Part shown: one piece after another, positions 45,589 to 57,123 of the stretch
Layout: each line of letters starts with the position of its first letter
How positions within the stretch are numbered: position 1 is the stretch's first letter
Assembly (NCBI RefSeq): GCF_029962835.1
Contig: NC_080577.1
Location: forward strand, 6,758,001 to 6,822,000
DNA: 64,000 nucleotides
Source: Magnolia sinica
Taxonomy: Eukaryota > Streptophyta > Magnoliopsida > Magnoliales > Magnoliaceae
Reading direction: 5' to 3'
Translations under genes and position numbers: made by a program
The notes under the pieces: model-generated
Databases searched by the model: none
The model's input: the letters and a program-made list of their open reading frames with translations, nothing else
Told to the model about the DNA's origin: nothing

Positions 45589-47589
45589 TGTGGGGAAGTC
45601 AGTTCGATTTTGGCCAAGTCAAGTTGGAGAAGTTATGGCATTTCCTGGTGTCACGGAAAAGTGAAACATGGACTTCCATTGAGGGATGCATACTGTAAAA
45701 GTTTAGTTTGCAATTCAACTAAATCCATTTCTTGTTGTCCAATGTGGTGTTGTTTCACTTTTGTGCTTAACAGTCTGCCCAGTTTTGAAACTTCTGGGGT
45801 GGGAGATAATTTTATACCATGTAAGTATTCATCTGAGGTTTTCAATGATTTTTTGGAACTACATTCATTTCTCTATCTTTGTGCTCTTGTAAATTCATTT
45901 CTTTGTATGGTAGTTTGAGCCTGTCTATGCATGTATATTTATTTTGTCCAGCCAGGTGATATGCACTGCTAACATCCACACCTTCATGTGGACTTTAACA
46001 CATCCACACTTTCACGTGATACATTGATGCATGCTGTCCATTTGTGCTATACCACTATTGGGTAGCCATGTTACAAAAATCACTCCGATTGTATGATTTA
46101 ACCATTCCTCTCCTTTTCCTGGCTGGTTTGAGTAATGGCTTCACACACCCTGTTGAGGGTCTTTGGAATTGGTGCTAAGAGCCAACATTGTCAAAAACTT
46201 TCCAAGCAATCGCATGAGAAGTGGACAGTCAAGATGGAGCAAAGAAAAAATAAAGGTAGATTCATCATCTTGAAACCCTGTCTTGTGTTTCTAAAGAAGA
46301 ACTTCGGTTAGATAATGCTAACTATCTGATATATGGCTTGTTAAAAGAAGGATGTTTGTGGCAAAGTGACAAACATTTACAGGATTAGGATCATCTGATT
46401 AGTTTTGTTTTTGCATCATGGTGTGCTAATAGGTTATGAACAAACAGATAATTTGGATTGATGATTTTTGTCCATGTGTCATTTAGAAGCTTTGGGAACA
46501 TTGCTAAGATCCCATGAGGGTGGGGAATGTTGGCATTTCACACCTGCACAGGTGCACTCACCCATGTGAACCATTGCCCTGAAGTGACATATCTTATCCT
46601 TCTAGTGTTAGGTATCTTGTGTAAAACCATTCTTTTAGCTTTTGTGTTATGTAGGTAATGGCATGTGAATAGGCACGATGAAAAATGTTCGGGATGATAA
46701 TCTTCAACAACAACTGGAAAAAAAAGTTCTGCATGATAAAAACTATTCTGTTGATCTGGAAATTGTTGAAAGAAAGGAACATTGATTTTCTGTTGAAAAG
46801 AAAAGAACTCGCCCATCAAACCTATCATCAGGATAGCTCTACATGGTATCATGCCATTCCTATACTAGCACTTGGTGGTGGAATTTTATCAACAGGGGTT
46901 TGCAATCATCAGTGATCAAATTTTAAATGGTTTAAGCAATACAAAATAAAGGAGTGCTTAGTTACATGTTAGCATACCTTTCCACCATAACAAGGATGCA
47001 ATGCACTAGTAACTTGAAGACCTGATAGAAGCACATATGTTTCTGCAGTTGATGCTCTGTAGGATCTTGGGCAAAACATAGTATAAACTTATTTATGTGT
47101 CCAAACCTATTATTGTAACTGATCCAATCATGCTTGCTCTCCTAGTGTTAAACCTTTCACACAACTATAAGGTCAAGTTGTATATAATCTGTATGAGTAG
47201 GATCATATGATGACATCCCTGGAATATCTTCTCAGGTCATTGCTGTTGATAGTTTCCATGTTTCCTTGTCCATGGGTAATCCAAGTTTAGCAGCAGCACC
47301 GAACTAAATAAACACATACATGGGCAGTGGCACTTTTTCTGAACTGATGTGACTGCAACTAAAAGGTTGCACTTTAAACCTATTTTCATTCTATATATTA
47401 GAAAGGAACTCAATTCTAATGGAGATTTTGTTGCATCATGGACTATTGTGCATTTAAATACAAATGTGCGAACCTGGATTCATGTTGGAAGTTTTGCGTA
47501 AGTTTGGCAGCTGCCAACCTTACACAATAATATGACATGCTGACCAAGAAGTTTCCCAGAATGACTAATTTCGATATATTGGGTAGATA
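45589..47589. other. 3' UTR and downstream spacer of the AAA gene
   Basis: No gene recognised. The first about 350 bp are U-rich in the sense strand and probably 3' UTR. I could not choose a poly(A) site; the first AATAAA seen is at about 46249-46254. Confidence 0.4.
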
Positions 47590-48165
47590 ATTCATGAGTG
47601 GAGAGATTGAGAAGGATGTTGCCCATAGAATTAAGCGGGGTGGAAGAAATGGAGATGCCTCTGGAGTTCTATGCAATTGTCATGTACCACTCAAACTGAA
47701 AGGGAAATTTTATAGGATGACTATAAGACCAACCATGCTTTATGGGACAAAATGTTGGGTTGTAAAGGAACAACATGACCATAGGATGAGTTTAGCTGAA
47801 ATGAGAATGTTGAGATGGATGAGTGGCAAGACAAGGATAGAATTGGAGATAAATGCATTTGAGGGAATTTAGGACCAATGGGTAACAAGATGAGGGAAAG
47901 TAGACTTTAGATGGTTTTGTCAGGTGCAACAGAGACTAGGAATTGTTCCGTTAGGAGGAGTGAGTTTGTAAAAGTTGAAGGCTTTAAAAGGGCAATGAGA
48001 AGGCCCAAAAGGACTTGGGTGGAGATAGTAACTAAAGACTTGATGAACTATGGTCTAGTTGAAGTTATGGGCCTTGATAGAGTGAATTGGCAGAAAAGAT
48101 TAGTGTCTCTGACCCCAATTAGTTGGGGTAAGGCTTAGATGATGACGATGATTATGATTTATGAA
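47590..48165 (+). pseudogene. RTE-type LINE, 3'-terminal fragment
   Basis: Reads VAHRIKRGGRNGDASGVLCN, MTIRPTMLYGTKCWVVKEQH and MRMLRWMSGKTR, and in another frame RRPKRTWVEIVTKDLMNYG with LDRVNWQKR. These are the C-terminal part of plant RTE-type reverse transcriptases. It ends with GGTAAGGCTTAGATGATGAC and a GAT/ATT-rich tail, the usual RTE 3' end. 5'-truncated and frameshifted. Confidence 0.8.
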
Positions 48166-48914
48166 CTTGCACTTCTCCATTAATAGAGTCCATTGCATTG
48201 CAAATTCCCATGCATTTGAGTTGCTTGGAGTGCACTGTGATGTGTGAGTGCCACTGAACCCATCCATCAGTTGCATCATCCAATGGTAGGTCAGCTTGAT
48301 CCAAAACACAGGTGGGCGACACCACAAGGGACAATTGGGAACACTTCGTAGAGTGGGGCACCCACCATAGAAACTTCCAAAGTTTTTTCATCAGGGCTCA
48401 CTGTGGTGTGTGTATGCCATCCAAATTGTTAATCAGGTGTGCCACCATCAGGCTCAAGGGACAGTCCGAAAATCCTCTTGAACCAAAACTTAGGTGGGCT
48501 ACACCATGTGAATTTAGAGGTTCTAGACATGATTTTACACTGCTTCCTGTGGTGCAGCCAACCTGAGTTTTGGATAGACCCCATTTTTGGGCTGTATGGT
48601 GAACATGGATAGACACATTTGATGAACGGAGTGGATGTTAGACACAAATCACGGTGGGCCCCAGAGAAGCATGAGTGTACCGCAAGTTTTGGTAATCTAT
48701 CTGAATACTGCTCACACATATACTAGTGAATATGGCATGTGTAATGCATGTAGAGAGTGGTTGGCAAGATATGGGGTAGAGAAGTGGTTGGTTGTGAAAA
48801 AGGACTCCTTATGGGTTTGCTACAATAGATTTTGACCTAATGGTATTTTTTTTTTAGGTCGGTGAGGTATTTCTTGGATATTTGGTTGGTCATTGTTTCA
48901 GTTTGAACAAGGAT
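48166..48914. other. Spacer with degraded foldback-type repeat
   Basis: 48200-48700 carries GTGGGCGACACCAC, GTGGGCTACACCATGTG and CACGGTGGGCCCCAG words in inverted arrangement, resembling decayed Mutator-like arms. Ends were not identifiable. Confidence 0.4.
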
Positions 48915-49592
48915 TCTTCTCCCTCTCCCTCTCCCTCTCCCTCTCCGTCTCCCTCTCCATCTTCTTCGTCTTCTTCTTCTTCTTCTTCTTCTTCTTCATC
49001 TCCCTCTCCCTCTCCGGATGTATTGCAGCATGTTCTTCTTCTTCTTCTCCCTCTCCTTCTCCCTCTCCCTTCTCCTTCTCCCTCTCCCTTCTTCTTCTTC
49101 TTCCTTCTTCTTCTTCTTCTTCTTCTTCCTCCTCTCTTCTTCTTCTTCTTCCTTCTTCTTCCTCTCCTTCTCCTTGTGCCATCATAAAAAATAGCAACAT
49201 GTGGGATGTATTGCAGCATGTTCTTCTTCTTCTTCTCCCTCTCCCTCTCTGTCTCCTTCTCCCTCTCCCTTCTCCTTCTCCCTCTCACTCTCCCTCCTTC
49301 CTTCTCCCTCTCCGTCTCCGTCTCCGTCTCCCTCTCCCTCTCCCTCTCCGTCTCCCTCTCCTTCTCCCTTCTCCCTCCCTCTCCCTCGCAGCATGTTCTT
49401 CTTCTTCTTCTTCTTCTTCCTTCCTACTCCCTCTCCCTCTCCCTCTCCGTCTCCTTCTCCTTCTCCCTTCTCCCATCTCCCTTCTCCCTCTCCCTCTCCC
49501 TCTCCCTCTCCTTCTCCGTCTCCGTCTCCGTCTCCCTCTCCCTCTCCTTCTCCCTTCTCCCTTCTCCCTCTCCCTCTCCCTCTCCTTCTCCT
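48915..49592 (+). repeat. Polypyrimidine block of CTCCCT and CTT repeats
   Basis: Almost pure C/T on the + strand for about 680 bp. It is interrupted by copies of GGATGTATTGCAGCATGTTC (49016, 49203) and shorter CAGCATGTTCTTCTTC (49389). The unit GCCATCATAAAAAATAGCAA occurs at 49178 and 49597, which suggests internal segment duplication. All long ORFs on both strands here are low-complexity artefacts. Confidence 0.9.
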
Positions 49593-50729
49593 TGTGCCAT
49601 CATAAAAAATAGCAACATGTGGGATGTATTGCAGCATGTTGTCAATGAGTGTCATTTATGAGAAGCTTTCACCTTTAATTACCTATGTGATGTGTGTGTG
49701 ACATCAAACCTGTCAAAAAGGTTTATCCCATATGTTGGCAGCTGCCCTAGATATCAGGTCAATCCATCCATCTGATGGGATGCACCATAGAAAATATTAC
49801 AGAATCACCCAAAAACCTCCAAAGTGAAGTTTTGGGGCCCACCAGATGATTGAATTGGTCTGATTTTTTGGGGTGTCTCATCATGAGGTGGGGTACTGCA
49901 CCTGTTGGACTTGGATGGGTTGGAGGTCATACACATGCAATGTGTGGCCCATCACTTGACTTTGGGGGTATGTGGGTGGCTGTACATTGTTTACAGTGTG
50001 ACCCACCTCATCAGGATGGCCCTACATGGGCATCGTAAAAAAAAAAGAAAAGAAAAAAAGAAAAAAAAAAAGAAAAAGAAAAGAAAGAAAAGAAAAAATC
50101 CTTCTCAAGCAGGTTGATGTTTATGATGTTACTGACAAGACAGCTGCAGGTGTATGAAAGGATTTATCTACTGCCTTGTTGCATGGTGCACTCATAGCAC
50201 GCCAGGTACTGTAATTTAGGATTATTAGCTTCACCTGTTGTGTTTCTTGATGAGTGTTATATATTGGATACTCATTAACTAATATGCGATCTTATTTTTC
50301 AGTTACTTCATGTGTGGAACCATTCAAATGATTTACATGCAGCCATTTATCATTCTTGTGGATAAATTGATATCATTAAGCATTCAGTTTTTAAATCATT
50401 GTTTGCTGGTTGTACAGATGTACACTGATGAAGTAGCGTGAGAAGTTCTTGTCATTCTTCTTCCCACCCCCCCTCTCTCTAGAAGGTAGAAGACGACCTG
50501 CTAAAATGAATGTTGCATGTGTCCATACCAAGCTTATGAAAAAGTGAAGTTGTATATATTTGTTAAAATCAATTGTTTTGAAAGAAATTTGATTAGAGTT
50601 CCAAGAGCTGCAAGCATGGGTGACATTTTATTCATTGCAGCGGCTTATGCTGCGAACCTCTTTAGCTGATTGATGATGATTATGATTTAAAAATATTGCC
50701 TACAATTGGATGACATCTGCTTTGGAAAC
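49593..50729. other. Spacer upstream of the gypsy element
   Basis: No coding similarity. An A-rich tract at 50036-50098 and a short GATTGATGATGATTATGATT tail at 50668-50687, like an RTE 3' end, are the only notable sequences. Confidence 0.4.
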
Positions 50730-51929
50730 TGATGGGGACATCACACGCACTCACGCCGCCCCCACTACGCACGTACGTACGTAGAAGGAGGACCTCACCA
50801 TCAATCTGGCTCGATGACGACGTCCAGGGAGGGCCTCTTAGCTAGAAGTAAAGTTTTGGTTTAAAAAAAGTGGCCCGATAGTCAAGAAAAGCCCACCATG
50901 GGATCTCATGATCGTGGCCCACTCGTCGGATTGGTTTTATATTTTAGGTTTTGCTTATTGTTATTATTTAGAATATCGTGAACGTTTTAGATTTCCTTGT
51001 TTGGTTTTTATTTTAGTTTACTTCATCGCCAAGTAATAGGTGTCGCACATGGTGCGAGTTTTTGGGTACATGGTTTTCCCTATAAATAGGCACCCCTTGT
51101 AGTTCTTTTGATTCATTGAAGTTAATAAAAAATTTCTGCTTTCTTCGTGAGTTGTGGAAGAATTCAAAAGTGGGTGCGAAGCCCTCCCTTTTCGAAGGGC
51201 TAACTACCGTGGTGCGAAGCCACATCGATCCTAATTCACCCCTATCTTCCATCATCTTTTTTTCCATCTTTCCCCACCATCTGTACTTCGAATTTGTCCT
51301 TTTGTTGCATCAGCTTTCTTCATTACAGCAGGTTTTCAGATTTCGGCCCGCAGGAGAGCTGAAACTTCGGTGGAGCACCACGCACAAATCGTACATCGGA
51401 TCGAGCTGAGATTTGGGGGTTTTGGAGTCCATCCCTAGCCGACCAGGGCCAAGGTGGCCTTTTTCTGAATAGTGGGCCCCACACACATGCGGCCGGGATC
51501 ACACGCACGTCCATTTGGGCCATTGTTGCTGTCCACACGCGGGATCATCTTTTGGCTCAGGTTTTTATCCTCTTTTATCCTCTCATAGCTGTTTTTCATG
51601 AATCCTAATTTTAGATTACATGATCCCTAATTGATTTGCCCCTTTTTATCACCTTAGGGTTCTTTGAATTGAAATTAGGGAATCCCTTGGATTAGGGACT
51701 GATTTTTATGCATGAGTAGTTGATTTTATTTCCCTTTGACATCGTTTGGTTTATAATTTTTATTAGTCCAGTCCTAGCCTGTGTCAGGTTGGACCTGCAT
51801 AGATTCTCCTTTTTAATTGTATGTTTGGATTTTCATGTGGGATATGGAATTTGTGTGATTGTTTCTGAATTGGTAGGATCTAAGCCTGAAATCTTGCATA
51901 TCATATTTAATTTTCCATGTCCTGCATCA
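50730..51929 (+). repeat. 5' LTR of the gypsy element
   Basis: 1200 bp. Contains a TATA-like TATAAATAGG at 51081-51090 and the transcript leader word GAATTCAAAAGTGGGTGCGA. Pairs with 54048-55265. Confidence 0.92.
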
Positions 51930-52560
51930 AATTTGGCATCAGAGCCTAGGGTTCTTGTAGGGGAATTCATTACATGTTCAAGGTTTGGTTGTTTATGTCC
52001 ATTACGCATCAATTCTAATCATATATGGCTGTTTAGAGGTCCATAAACCCTGAAATAAGCTGCTGAAATTTTCTGTCATCCCCTTATTTGAATTATTTTA
52101 GAAATTAACTTTGTTTTCTATTTCTAGGTTTAGAAACTTTCTTTTTCTGTTTTTTTATAAACTAATTTTTTAGAAACTTTCTTAATCTATTTTTAGAAAC
52201 TAATTTCCTTTCCTTTTTCTTTTTTAGAAACTAATTTACTTTCCTTTTTTTTTTTTAGAAACTAACTTACTTTATATTTTTAGCAACTTTCCTTTTTTCT
52301 TTTTCTTTAGAAACTAGGTTGTTTTTTTAAGAAACTCTTCTAATTTGTTTTTTTTTTTCTTAAATTTTAGAAGCTTTCCTAATTTGTTTCTTTAGAAACT
52401 TTCCCTTTTCGTTTTTTAGAAACTAGGTCGATTCTTAAAAAAAAATAAAAAAAATAAAAAAAACTCTTATATTTTGACAACTATATTGCTGAATTTTAGT
52501 TGGCACCCTGCACTAAACATGGAACAATTGCAAGAGTCACTAAATAAGTTGTCCCAGTAG

Positions 52561-53805
52561 TTGGAGTTTATGATTAGGCGTTTGGAAATGGACGAATGCT
52601 TTGAGCAGCTTGATGAATACATTGCCCGACTAAAGACTATTGCCAAGACAAACCCCACCATTGGGGTAGATGTCCAATCTCAGGCATGTGGCCTGAAGGA
52701 TAGACCAATGAATGGAGTTGGCCAAGAAATCAGTTATGGGCGTGCACCCGTGTACCCACCCCATGAGGGACATCAAGACCACTATTTTGAGGGGTACAAC
52801 ATGTGCAGCCTTGTGACTGGAGAGAGTGCACCAGATGTTAGTGTAGAGTTACCCACTGAGGTCATTCCGGTAGTGGATAAGTTTCGTGATGTTTGTCCTG
52901 ATGATCTACTGGATGAGTCCCCTAGGAGGGATATAGAGCACACCAGAACATGGGACACTGTAATACCTACAACCGAGTTTACGTTGAATAATTTTGTTGA
53001 TAAGTCCATAGGTCTAAGTCCTCGTGAAGTCGTTACTGATTATAAACCTAAGAAACTTATTGATCTTGTCCCTATGTCACTGTCCCATAGGTCGTCAGAG
53101 TTTACAGAGTCTTTTGCGCATCACATTCATTCATGGCATCAAGAAATTAGGCAGAAGATCATGACTAATAATGAATATTGCACATTTTCTACAGACCAGT
53201 ATAAATGTTTCAAAAGATTCAATATTGAGGATTCTGTGATGGTCTGCATTAGGCCCGAGCGGTATCTTTCGAGGGCCGTTCGTAAGTTACACGCGTGTAG
53301 CGCTGGACCGGTCAAAATTATAAAACGAAACGGTCTCAATGTGTATGAGGTAGGCCTTCCACCTTCCATGGGAATTAGTTTCACATCTGATGTGGAGGAT
53401 TTACTTACTTTTCAGGGGACCACTGATACTTTGTCCGGCCCTTCGCCCACCCATCCTGATTTCCCATATTTATCCCTTGAACCATGGCCCCTTCCCAACC
53501 CATTTTTCCAGCCTCTACCTCCCATATCTACTTTTCCTAACCTTTCTTCCCAGCCTCTACCTCCCATACCTACCCTTCTCGACCCATTTTCCGAGCCTCT
53601 ACGTCCCATACCTACCCGTCCCGACCCATTTTCCCAGCCTCTACCTCCCATATCTACCCTTCCCAACCTATTTTTCCAGCCTTTACGTCTCATACATACC
53701 CGTCCCGACCCATGTTTCCAGCCTCTACCTCCCATACCTACCCGTCCCGACCCATCTTCCCAGCCTCTACCTTCCATACCTATCCTTCCCGACTCATTTT
53801 TCTAG
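52561..53805 (+). pseudogene. Gypsy deletion-derivative ORF: integrase C-terminal region plus proline-rich repeats
   Basis: 414 codons counted from the first in-frame ATG-equivalent (TTG at 52561). A charged N-terminal part (EQLDEYIARLKTIAK) may derive from gag or its linker; a MEQLQESLNKLSQ start at 52519 ends in a stop just before it. Residues about 180-280 match the integrase C-terminal region of gypsy elements (SSEFTESFAHHIHSWHQEIR, DSVMVCIRPERYLSRAVRKL, VYEVGLPPSMGISF). The tail is a 42-bp tandem repeat. Not a host gene, because it lies between paired LTRs. Confidence 0.72.
53495..53805 (+). repeat. 42-bp tandem repeat coding for proline-rich units
   Basis: About seven units, each 14 codons of the type FSQPLPPIPTRPDP. 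CAGCCTCTAC recurs at 53509, 53551 and then in 42-bp steps. The phase is kept, so the frame stays open until TAG at 53803-53805. Confidence 0.88.
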
Positions 53806-54047
53806 TCTCTATCTCCCATACCTAACCTTCACACACTCAAAAAGGAAATAGAGGATATCCTGGACCATCAGATAGTTTCAACGTGGGACGGCGGGTTTCA
53901 AAAGTACGGGGTTAAATGGAAGTCACACCCAGCTTCAGACAGCACGTGGCTCACTGAGGAGGAGCTTCAGAGACTTGATCCTGACATCCTGGAGCGGTTC
54001 AGGAGTTTTATTTCGCCAGTGGCGAAATTTTTACAGCCGGGGAGAAT

Positions 54048-55265
54048 TGATGGGGACATCACGCGCACACGCGTACTCACGCCGCCCCCTACGCACGTAC
54101 GTATGTAGAAGGAGGACCCCACCATCGATCTGGCTCGATGACGACGTCCAGGGAGGGCCTCCTAGCTAGAAGTCAAGTTTTGGTTCAAAAAAAGTGGCCC
54201 GATAGTCAAGAAAAGCTCACCATGGGATCTCATGATCGTGGCCCACTCGTCGGATTGGTTTTATATTTTAGGTTTTGCTTTTTGTTATTATTTAGAATAT
54301 CGTGAACGCTTTAGATTTCCTTGTTTGGTTTTTATTTTAGTTTACTTCATCGTCAAGTAATAGGTGTCGCATATGGGATGAGTTTTTGGGTATAGGGTTC
54401 TCCCTATAAATAGGCACCCCTTGTAGTTCTTTTGATTCATTGAAGTTAATAAAAAATTCCTGCTTTATTTTTCTGCTTTCTTTGTGAGTTGTGGAAGAAT
54501 TCAAAAGTGGGTGCGAAGCTCTTCCTTTTCGAAGGGCTAACTACCGTGGTGCGAAGCCACATCGATCCCAATTCACCCCCATCTTCCATCATCTTTTTTT
54601 CTATCTTCCCCCACTATCTGTATTTCGAATTTGTCCTTTTGTTGTATCAGATTTCTTCATTACAGCAGGTTTTCAGATTTCGGCCCGCAGGAGAGCTGAA
54701 ACTTTTGCGGAACACCACGCACAAACTGTACATCGGATCGAGCTGAGATTTGGGGGTTTTGGAGTCCATCCCTAGCCGACTAGGGCCAAGGTGGCATTTT
54801 TCTGAATAGTGGGCCCCACACACATGCGGCTGGGAGCACACGCATGTCTGTCTGGGCCATTGTTATTGTCCACACGTGGGATCATCTTTTAGCTCAGGTT
54901 TTTATCCTCTTTTATCCTCTCATAGCCATTTTTCATGAATCCTAACCCTAGATTACATGATGCCTAATTGATTTGTCCCTTTTTATCACCTTAGGGTTCC
55001 TTGAATTGAAATTAGGGAATCCCTTAGATTAGGGACTGATTTTTATGCATGAGTAGTTGATTTTATTTCCCTTTGACATAGTTTGGTTTATAATTTTTAT
55101 TGGTCCAGTCTAGCCTGTGTCGGTTTGGACCCGCATAGATTCCCCATTTTAATTGTATGTTTGGATTTTCATGTGGGACGTGGAATTTGTGTGATTGTTT
55201 CTGAATTGGTAGGATCTAAGCCTGAAATCTTGCATATCATATTTAATTTTCCATGTCCTGCATCA
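54048..55265 (+). repeat. 3' LTR of the gypsy element
   Basis: 1218 bp with the same TATAAATAGG (54405-54414). Relative to the 5' LTR it has an extra stretch with TTTATTTTTCTGC near 54463 and scattered substitutions. Confidence 0.92.
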
Positions 55266-55270
55266 GAAAC

Positions 55271-55814
55271 TTTTACGCAAGTAGACTGTGAGTTCTATTC
55301 ACGTAGACTTCATGAGATTATAAATGTTAACTTTTAGATTGCTTCAGTGATTTATTTGATTAGTGATCTACATGAAATGTTATGCCTCAGTTTTCTAAGG
55401 ATGGATTGTTTGTAGGTAGATGTATCATGAGGTTATATGTTATTTGGGGCACCAACATATTCCTTCTGTTATAAATGTCATATTTACATATGGATATTGG
55501 ACTTTTATTTTGCATCTTATTTCAGAATTTGAGATAGGATATTGAGGGTTTTGAAACCTGTTGAAACTGAAACTCAAATGACAATTCTACAGCTGTGGTA
55601 AAAAGAAGGTTTGATCTTAACATCTCTACCAATTGAAAGCCCTACACCTTGCTTTGCCTCCCGAGTCCCATCTTTTGGATAGAATGATACTTCTCATTTT
55701 TTCCCCTGTATTCTTTTGGAAATCCAGAATTTCTTATCCATTAGTTCTTTTTCCAATTAGAGAATGTGAAACACCGCCAAACTGCCAGCGAAAATTTCAG
55801 AAAGAAAGAATATG
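55271..55814. other. Spacer between the gypsy element and the LINE
   Basis: No coding similarity or element ends recognised. Confidence 0.45.
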
Positions 55815-57123
55815 ATTTTTTTAATTTTTATTTTGAGCAAGTGACAAAAAGATTTTATTAAGAGAAACCAAAGAGGAACAGAATTCCTGATACAAAAATT
55901 GGAGTGGCTAGCCTGTAGAACTGCTAAAACTGAGGCCTAGGCATTAGGGCCTGACTTTTAGAGATTAAATGAGACATTATTCAAGAAGAACTGAATTTGG
56001 GGTGCAAGATCCACAAACTCAATGAAACTATCTTAGGATTTGATAACCGGTCCCAAACGCTGCCCATATCTGTTGTCGATGATCCACTGAAAACAAAAAT
56101 TGAGGAAGCTGGCCATTCCAAAATTGAACCTTTGCCTGTCTATTAATGCTTTTGTGCTTGATTCTGAATCTCTAAAGATTCCACTGTTCCATTCCTTCAA
56201 TATCTCCCAGAAAATGGAGAAAGGGATAAGGTTCCACAGGTCTTGGTCCCTTGGATTTACTTTTACGAGGAATTCTGCACCAACTACACATTTCCTGGAC
56301 TGACGTGTTTTGGTCTACTTAACCTTGAATGCTGAGAGGAAATGACTCCAAACTTCTGTGGCTATGGGGCAGTGGAGGAAGTGGCGGCTGCCACTTTCCT
56401 TGCTTGCTTCGCACATAAAACAATGGTTCACAATTACCAATCCCCTGTGCTGCAGCTTGTCCACTGTTAGCTACTTCTCAATGGCCGCAACCCTGCAACC
56501 CACAAGATGGCCAAAACTCTTGGGGGCATCGAAGATTTCCACAGCAGTTCACGGAAGAAACTTCTGCACGGGATCTCAAATTCAGGAAGAAAGACTTGGA
56601 TGAGAATAGATCTGATGGTTTTGATCTTCCAAACCCTCGTGTTCATGATCGGGATTGTTTTGCACCTTTTCCAGAATTCCCAAGAGCTCAATGAAGTTTT
56701 CCATCTCCTCTTTCAGATTTCCTCTAAGGCTAATGATCCACACCCACTTGCCTCAGAACTTTGACCATTTGCCGATCACCACTTCTTTGTTTTTGGAAAT
56801 CCTATACAGATGAGGGAAAGTGACTGAGAGAGGGTCATCACCTATCCATACGTCTTCTCAGAAACGAACAAAGTCTGCTTTGTTTACTGAGACCTTAAAC
56901 CGTCCTTTAGAGGTTTGCCCCATGGTTTTGCTTGATCACCTGCTGCGGATATTCCTTTCCACATCTGAGAAATTTGCCTTCTTGAAATGGGTTCCAGATT
57001 CCAGCCCCTGTTGGAATAGACATAACTTTTTTAAATATTACTTGTCCCCATAGAGCCTCTTTCGGTGCCAAACCTCCCCCATTTGCTAAGGAAGCTCAAT
57101 TTCTCTCTCACCCTGCCTGCACA

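Larger units (their letters stand above)
50730..55265 (+). mobile_element. Ty3-gypsy LTR retrotransposon, internally deleted, TSD GAAAC
   Basis: LTRs 50730-51929 and 54048-55265 start TGATGGGGACATCAC and end TGTCCTGCATCA, flanked by a perfect TSD GAAAC at 50725-50729 and 55266-55270. TTTGGCATCAGAGCC at 51931-51945 is the primer-binding site, and GCCGGGGAGAAT precedes the 3' LTR. The internal region is only 2.1 kb. Protease, most of RT, RNase H and the integrase core are absent. LTR similarity is high by eye, so insertion looks fairly recent. Confidence 0.93.

Noticed and set aside
48882-49661. Several ORFs of 100-239 codons in the polypyrimidine block
   Set aside because: Low-complexity Ser/Pro/Leu or Glu/Arg translations of CTCCCT and CTT repeats on both strands.
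52561-53805. 414-codon ORF as a host proline-rich protein
   Set aside because: It lies between two LTRs with a perfect TSD and contains the gypsy integrase C-terminal region, so it belongs to the retrotransposon.
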